Below, piece by piece: positions 32,614-36,478 of a stretch of DNA of 36,478 nucleotides. Both the position numbers and the translations under genes were made by a program. Origin of the DNA: Clostridiaceae bacterium (lineage in GTDB: Bacteria > Bacillota > Clostridia > Saccharofermentanales > DTU023); the NCBI GenBank assembly GCA_012519085.1, contig JAAYQX010000004.1, forward strand, positions 1-36,478, written 5' to 3'. The notes beneath the pieces were generated by a model. It saw only the letters and a program-made list of their open reading frames with translations, was not told where the DNA came from and searched no databases. Numbering within the stretch: position 1 is the stretch's first letter; every line of letters starts with the position of its first letter.

Positions 32614-33993
32614 TTAAAGCTTAAATATCCATTCGGGGAGTTTCTTTTCCGGCGCTCTGAACGGATGATAGCGTACAGGAAGATCAAAATACCATGATTT
32701 CTTCAAGATGCTCTTAGTATGAGAAAAAGTCTCAAAGCTCGTTCTGCCGTGATAGCTACCCATGCCGCTGTCTCCAACACCGCCAAATGGCAGATGCGGA
32801 CTGCTGAGATGTAAAACCGTGTCGTTTACACATCCGCCGCCGAACGAAATATTTCTGAGGACCGACCTTTCCACGGCAGCATCCTTGGTAAAAAGATAGA
32901 GGGCCAGTGGTTTAGGATACTTCTTTATGAAGCTCTCCGCTTCCGAGAGCGCATCGAATCCAAAAACAGGTAATATAGGCCCGAAAACTTCCTCTTGCAT
33001 TAGGGGGCTAGCCAAATGAGGCTCGTCCACCAGTGTGAAATCTATCTGCAGATTCTTCGGATCAGAGCCACCGCCTATCAGAATATTTTGTCCCTCTAAA
33101 AGACGACGAAGGCGATTAAAATGCTTCTCATTAATGATCCGCGGAAAATTCTCCACTCTATATTCATCGCTTGGAATCATTTCAGTATAAAGATTTTTGA
33201 TTTCCTCTATGAGCTCAGCCTTGATATCGTTTTGAACCAGGAGATAGTCGGGTGCTACACAAGTTTGTCCGGCGTTTAAGAGTTTGCCGAACAGAATCCG
33301 TTTAGCAGCCTTCTTTATATTAGCAGTCTTTTCGACTATAACAGGACTCTTGCCCCCCAGTTCAAGCGTGATGGGAGTAAGATATTCAGCAGCTTTTTGC
33401 ATCACGATCTTTCCGACAACAGGAGAACCGGTAAAGAATATATAGTCGAATTTTTGTTCCAGCAAAGCGCTGTTTTCAGCTCTACCGCCTTCGATAACCG
33501 AAACATATCCCGCGGATAAAGCCTCACTTACAATTGCTGCAATGATATTCGATACTGCCGGCGCATATTCAGACAGTTTTAAAGCTACACAATTTCCGGC
33601 GGCTATTGCACCAATGAGCGGGACCAGCGGCAGAAGGAAAGGATAGTTCCATGGACTCATTATAAGAACAACTCCATATGGTTCCTTCATCACTTTGGCC
33701 CGAGCAGGAGCCTGCGATATGGCAACTCTCCTTCTCTGAGGTTTTACCCAGCGTCGCAGATTCTTTAAAGTATGATCCATCTCGCCCAGAACCAACCCCA
33801 GTTCCGTCAAAAATCCCTCATATGCACTCTTGTTTAAGTCACTCTTCAGAGCGGCCAGAATATCCTTTTCATACCTTCTGATAGATGCCTCAAGACTCTT
33901 TATAGCTTTAATCCTTGCAGCAATGGGCAAAGTATAGCCCTTATCAAAGTGCATGCGCAAATTCTCTACTGTCTTCCCTATATCTTTGTTCAT
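32614..33993 (-). CDS. Aldehyde dehydrogenase, class 3-like (NAD(P)-dependent)
   Basis: Oxidises aldehydes to carboxylic acids. The 459 residues contain SPWNYPFLLPLVPL, the cofactor motif FFTGSPVVGK, catalytic Glu in LELGGKSPV and nucleophile Cys in GQTCVAPDY, then EEVFGPILPV and PFGGVGDSGMGSYHG. The short N terminus and C-terminal basic tail resemble the class 3 (fatty aldehyde, AldH/YwdH-like) branch; a membrane anchor is not evident. AGGAG precedes ATG 33993. It diverges from azlC across 176 bases. It could serve 4-hydroxybutyrate metabolism, but it is 27 kb from that gene and this is speculation. Confidence 0.92.
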   Translation of the reverse strand: MNKDIGKTVENLRMHFDKGYTLPIAARIKAIKSLEASIRRYEKDILAALKSDLNKSAYEGFLTELGLVLGEMDHTLKNLRRWVKPQRRRVAISQAPARAKVMKEPYGVVLIMSPWNYPFLLPLVPLIGAIAAGNCVALKLSEYAPAVSNIIAAIVSEALSAGYVSVIEGGRAENSALLEQKFDYIFFTGSPVVGKIVMQKAAEYLTPITLELGGKSPVIVEKTANIKKAAKRILFGKLLNAGQTCVAPDYLLVQNDIKAELIEEIKNLYTEMIPSDEYRVENFPRIINEKHFNRLRRLLEGQNILIGGGSDPKNLQIDFTLVDEPHLASPLMQEEVFGPILPVFGFDALSEAESFIKKYPKPLALYLFTKDAAVERSVLRNISFGGGCVNDTVLHLSSPHLPFGGVGDSGMGSYHGRTSFETFSHTKSILKKSWYFDLPVRYHPFRAPEKKLPEWIFKL

Positions 33994-34085
33994 TGGAACT
34001 CCTAATTTAGCAGGAACATTAAGTCAGACCTGATATTTTATTATTAATCGCTACTGCAATCCCAAGTATACCTCGATGCTTCAGC

Positions 34086-34114
34086 TTGATTATAAATTAT
34101 CATTCCTATATAAA
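34086..34114 (+). promoter_or_regulatory. Probable sigma-A promoter of azlCD
   Basis: TTGATT (34086-34091), a 17-base AT-rich spacer and TATAAA (34109-34114), about 55 bases before the azlC ATG. It is the best promoter-like match in the divergent 33994-34169 interval. Confidence 0.5.
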
Positions 34115-34169
34115 TATATCACCATAACCGGATATCAAAGACTATAGTGAGAGGAGCATAAAGCGGCAC

Positions 34170-34877
34170 ATGTGGACATCAATCAACGGTAAAGTACTGA
34201 AAACTGCCTTCATTGATACTCTGCCGATTCTCGCCGCCTACCTTATTCTCGGCATGGGTTATGGTGTATTGATGTCAGATGCCGGCTATCCTCCATTTTA
34301 CGTTTTTCTTATGAGTGCATTTGTCTTTGCCGGTTCCATGCAGTTCGTTGCCGTGTCGTTGCTTACAATAAAAGTTATGCCTGTAACGGCATTATTGATG
34401 ACTTTTCTTGTAAATGCCAGACACATCTTTTACGGATTGTCGTTCTTGGAACGCTACAAGGACACAGGCAAGGTCAGACCGTATCTGATTTTCGGTTTAA
34501 CAGATGAAACTTATTCACTTATTTGCAGCCAACCACATGATCCGAACAATAATAAAACTGCTTACTATTTCACAGTCACGCTCTTAAACCATCTCTATTG
34601 GATCGCCGGTGGAGTCATTGGCAGTGTTCTGGGCACGGCACTTCCTTTCAATAGCGAGGGAATTGAATTCTCTATGACTGCACTATTTACAGTAATTTTT
34701 CTCGAACAGTGGAAGCAAACAAAAGATCATGCTCCCGCCCTGATCGGAATCGTGGCCACAGTTTTCTCCAGAATCGTGTTCGGTCTTGACCACTTCCTAA
34801 TCATAGCTATGACCATAATCGCTGTTGCCTTACTATTGCTTTTGCACAGGCGAAAGGAGGAAGAACACCTTGCCTGA
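34170..34877 (+). CDS. azlC: AzlC-type branched-chain amino-acid exporter subunit
   Basis: Large subunit of an AzlCD exporter (branched-chain amino acids or azaleucine). It has the family's N-terminal membrane helices (LPILAAYLILGMGYGVL) and the motif FAGSMQFVAVSLL, then FLVNARHIFYGLS and TDETYSLI, with about six to seven helices over 235 residues. GAGGAG lies 13 bases before ATG 34170, a long spacing. Its last codons overlap the start of azlD, so the two subunits are made together. Confidence 0.93.
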   Translation: MWTSINGKVLKTAFIDTLPILAAYLILGMGYGVLMSDAGYPPFYVFLMSAFVFAGSMQFVAVSLLTIKVMPVTALLMTFLVNARHIFYGLSFLERYKDTGKVRPYLIFGLTDETYSLICSQPHDPNNNKTAYYFTVTLLNHLYWIAGGVIGSVLGTALPFNSEGIEFSMTALFTVIFLEQWKQTKDHAPALIGIVATVFSRIVFGLDHFLIIAMTIIAVALLLLLHRRKEEEHLA

Positions 34878-35199
34878 TACACATGATCTAATTCTCTTTG
34901 TCGTGATAGCCGGAGGAACAGCCATAACACGTTTCCTGCCCTTTCTCCTTTTCCCTGCCGGCAGGAAAAAGCCACGTTGGTTATTACAGTTAAGCAGCGT
35001 ACTCCCTCACGCTGCCATTGCTATGCTCGTTGTTTATTGTCTAAAAGACATTTACATTGCCCAACCTCAGGGTTTTCTACCTGAATTGATTTCACTTGCT
35101 GTCGTCTCTCTCTTGCATCTTTGGAAGCGCCAAACCTTGCTGAGCATTGGCGGCGGCACAATCTGCTACATGGTTTTGCTGCAGCAAGTTTTTTTATAA
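34870..35199 (+). CDS. azlD: AzlD-type branched-chain amino-acid exporter subunit
   Basis: Small integral-membrane partner of AzlC. About 109 residues with four hydrophobic segments, beginning LILFVVIAGGTAITRFLPF, followed by LLQLSSVLPHAAIAMLVVYCL and ending ICYMVLLQQVFL. The chosen TTG 34870 lies nine bases after AAAGGAGG and overlaps the azlC stop; a longer frame from 34825 starts inside azlC with no ribosome site. No terminator hairpin is evident after 35199. Confidence 0.9.
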   Translation: MPDTHDLILFVVIAGGTAITRFLPFLLFPAGRKKPRWLLQLSSVLPHAAIAMLVVYCLKDIYIAQPQGFLPELISLAVVSLLHLWKRQTLLSIGGGTICYMVLLQQVFL

Positions 35200-35237
35200 C
35201 TATCTGCCCAAAATGTCGCAGTTTGACCCCCCGAATC

Positions 35238-36425
35238 CTAAGAACTGACTACACAATTTCTTCCTGATTCTTTGGCTTTATATAGTGCCTGATCCGCATT
35301 ATCAATAAAATATTGTAAGTTCTTATTACTATCCGGATGGCCGGAATAAACACCTACACTGACAGTACATTTAAATCCGGGATTTTCTTCAAATACCAAA
35401 TTCTGTATTTTTTCGCGTATTCTGTTTCCTACTAATACAGCTTGTTCATTATTTGTGTTGTGTAAGAGAATTAAAAATTCCTCTCCCCCAAATCTGCAGC
35501 ATAAATCTAATGGCCTTACACTGTCAGCTATTACCTGCGCAATCATTTTCAATACTTCATCGCCAAACAAATGGCCATAACTGTCATTCACCTTTTTGAA
35601 AAAATCAATATCAATAAAGAGAAAAGATAATGATTCCCGGCCTCTCAAAGCCCTTTGATAATATGCTTCTGCCCTATTCATGAAAAATCTTCTATTATAA
35701 ATTTGAGTCAAGGGATCCAAGTTGGAACTCAACCTCAACAATTCATATGAGCGGTCATACATTATGAGCAGAAAACCCGTTCCGTTTACAAACATAAGTA
35801 AAACTAATAAGAGGAATGTTCCGATTTGAAGTAAATTATTGGTAAATAGACTTATATCGTTATCAAACAGTGAATTTAATGCTCGCAGCAGAAGTAATAA
35901 AAGAAAAAACAGGCTGATTAAGCTAATAAATTTTTCAAACCGACTGCTCAGATTGTTTGTAATACTTAGTAAATTCGGAATCACTAGAATAAAAAAAACA
36001 CCCAAAGAGGCCATTGCAATTCTAAGATTTCCTATACCCAATGAAATTTCAAAAAAGATAAACAAGATAATAGATAATGCCAACAAAACACTTTGCAATC
36101 TAAACCATATCTTTTGTGTTTTTTTATTTATTTTCAGAACAATTAATGAATCCAGATAAAAACTGATAAAGAGCAGTATATTACCGAAGTAAATTGAAAT
36201 GATGTCACTGATATCACCGCGCAAAAATAAAAAGATCCAGGCGATTGCCTGTAATATCTTAGCAATTCCAAATCTCAGTATCAGTTTTTTTTCATGATCT
36301 GATTCATGATATAAATAGTATCTCAATGTCAAAAATGCCAATGCGAAATTTCCGAAGATTAATACTCCCATCATCGTTTTTACATCTAATTTTCCCAAGA
36401 TTTCCAACAGCTTTTGAAAAAACAT
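35238..36425 (-). CDS. Membrane-bound diguanylate cyclase (GGDEF)
   Basis: Makes cyclic di-GMP from GTP. The N-terminal 225 residues contain about seven hydrophobic helices, probably a sensing region of unknown ligand. The GGDEF domain (about residues 230-395) shows DPLTQIYNRRF, FIDIDFFKKVNDSYGH, and the catalytic GGEEF at 313-317. RPLD at 304-307 lies five residues before it and fits the inhibitory I-site, so product feedback is likely. SVGV and the closing ADQALYKAKESGRN are also typical. A purine-rich GGAGGCGGAGGGGAG precedes ATG 36425. It has no EAL domain. Confidence 0.93.
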   Translation of the reverse strand: MFFQKLLEILGKLDVKTMMGVLIFGNFALAFLTLRYYLYHESDHEKKLILRFGIAKILQAIAWIFLFLRGDISDIISIYFGNILLFISFYLDSLIVLKINKKTQKIWFRLQSVLLALSIILFIFFEISLGIGNLRIAMASLGVFFILVIPNLLSITNNLSSRFEKFISLISLFFLLLLLLRALNSLFDNDISLFTNNLLQIGTFLLLVLLMFVNGTGFLLIMYDRSYELLRLSSNLDPLTQIYNRRFFMNRAEAYYQRALRGRESLSFLFIDIDFFKKVNDSYGHLFGDEVLKMIAQVIADSVRPLDLCCRFGGEEFLILLHNTNNEQAVLVGNRIREKIQNLVFEENPGFKCTVSVGVYSGHPDSNKNLQYFIDNADQALYKAKESGRNCVVSS

Positions 36426-36478
36426 CTTCTCCCCTCCGCCTCCTTAACTTTATGCCCTTGGAACAGTCATATGATCCA

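Overview
The window looks like a chromosomal stretch from a low-to-moderate G+C anaerobic member of the Bacillota, most likely class Clostridia. This is inferred from strong GGAGG-type ribosome binding sites with frequent GTG and TTG starts, CCA-encoded tRNAs, an iron-sulfur L-serine dehydratase, a clostridial-type 4-hydroxybutyrate dehydrogenase, an AzlCD exporter and the nadD-yqeK-rsfS-comEA neighbourhood. I cannot name a genus from sequence alone. I see no transposase, phage gene, CRISPR array or rRNA.

Layout. 1-3819 (minus): rnhA, a Nudix ADP-ribose pyrophosphatase and an almost complete FtsK/SpoIIIE translocase whose last residues lie beyond the left edge. 3981-5681: two tRNA units, tRNA-Pro(GGG) on plus and His-Gln-Lys on minus. 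Each has a TTGACA-17-TAGAAT promoter and a hairpin terminator, and they bracket a lone 4-hydroxybutyrate dehydrogenase. 5829-23035: a long run of tightly packed minus-strand genes. Read 5' to 3' on that strand they are serine dehydratase, SDR, NYN/LOTUS protein, nucleotidyltransferase, argS, a degenerate M3 peptidase-like protein, rdgB, an ACT regulator, a membrane protein, prfB, purE-purN-purH-purD, a fused nadD-yqeK, rsfS and comEA. 23211-25539: a plus-strand RtcB RNA ligase, a SatP-type acetate transporter and a small frameshifted gene. 25678-30430 (minus): a visibly AT-richer tetrapyrrole cluster, cobI-sirC-hemC-cobA/hemD-hemB. 30551-33993 (minus): an ATP-grasp ligase plus esterase pair and a class 3-like aldehyde dehydrogenase. 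34170-35199 (plus): azlCD. 35238-36425 (minus): a membrane diguanylate cyclase.

How they work together. PurE, PurN, PurH and PurD are four steps of de novo IMP synthesis, but the other purine genes are not here. HemB, HemC and HemD make uroporphyrinogen III; CobA and SirC take it to precorrin-2 and sirohydrochlorin, and CobI points to cobalamin. Precursor supply (hemA, hemL) and later cobalamin steps are not in the window. NadD, YqeK and RsfS form the usual NAD/alarmone/ribosome-silencing neighbourhood, here translationally coupled to purD.

The most unusual items are the M3-family protein that has lost both zinc-binding histidines of HEXXH (15286-16965), the esterase/ATP-grasp pair of unknown product (30551-32471), the freshly broken small gene at 25223-25539, the Cys-rich insertion in the precorrin-2 dehydrogenase, and a prfB that lacks the usual frameshift but begins on the UGA stop of a nine-codon upstream frame. 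No single, clearly new defence or mobile system was found.
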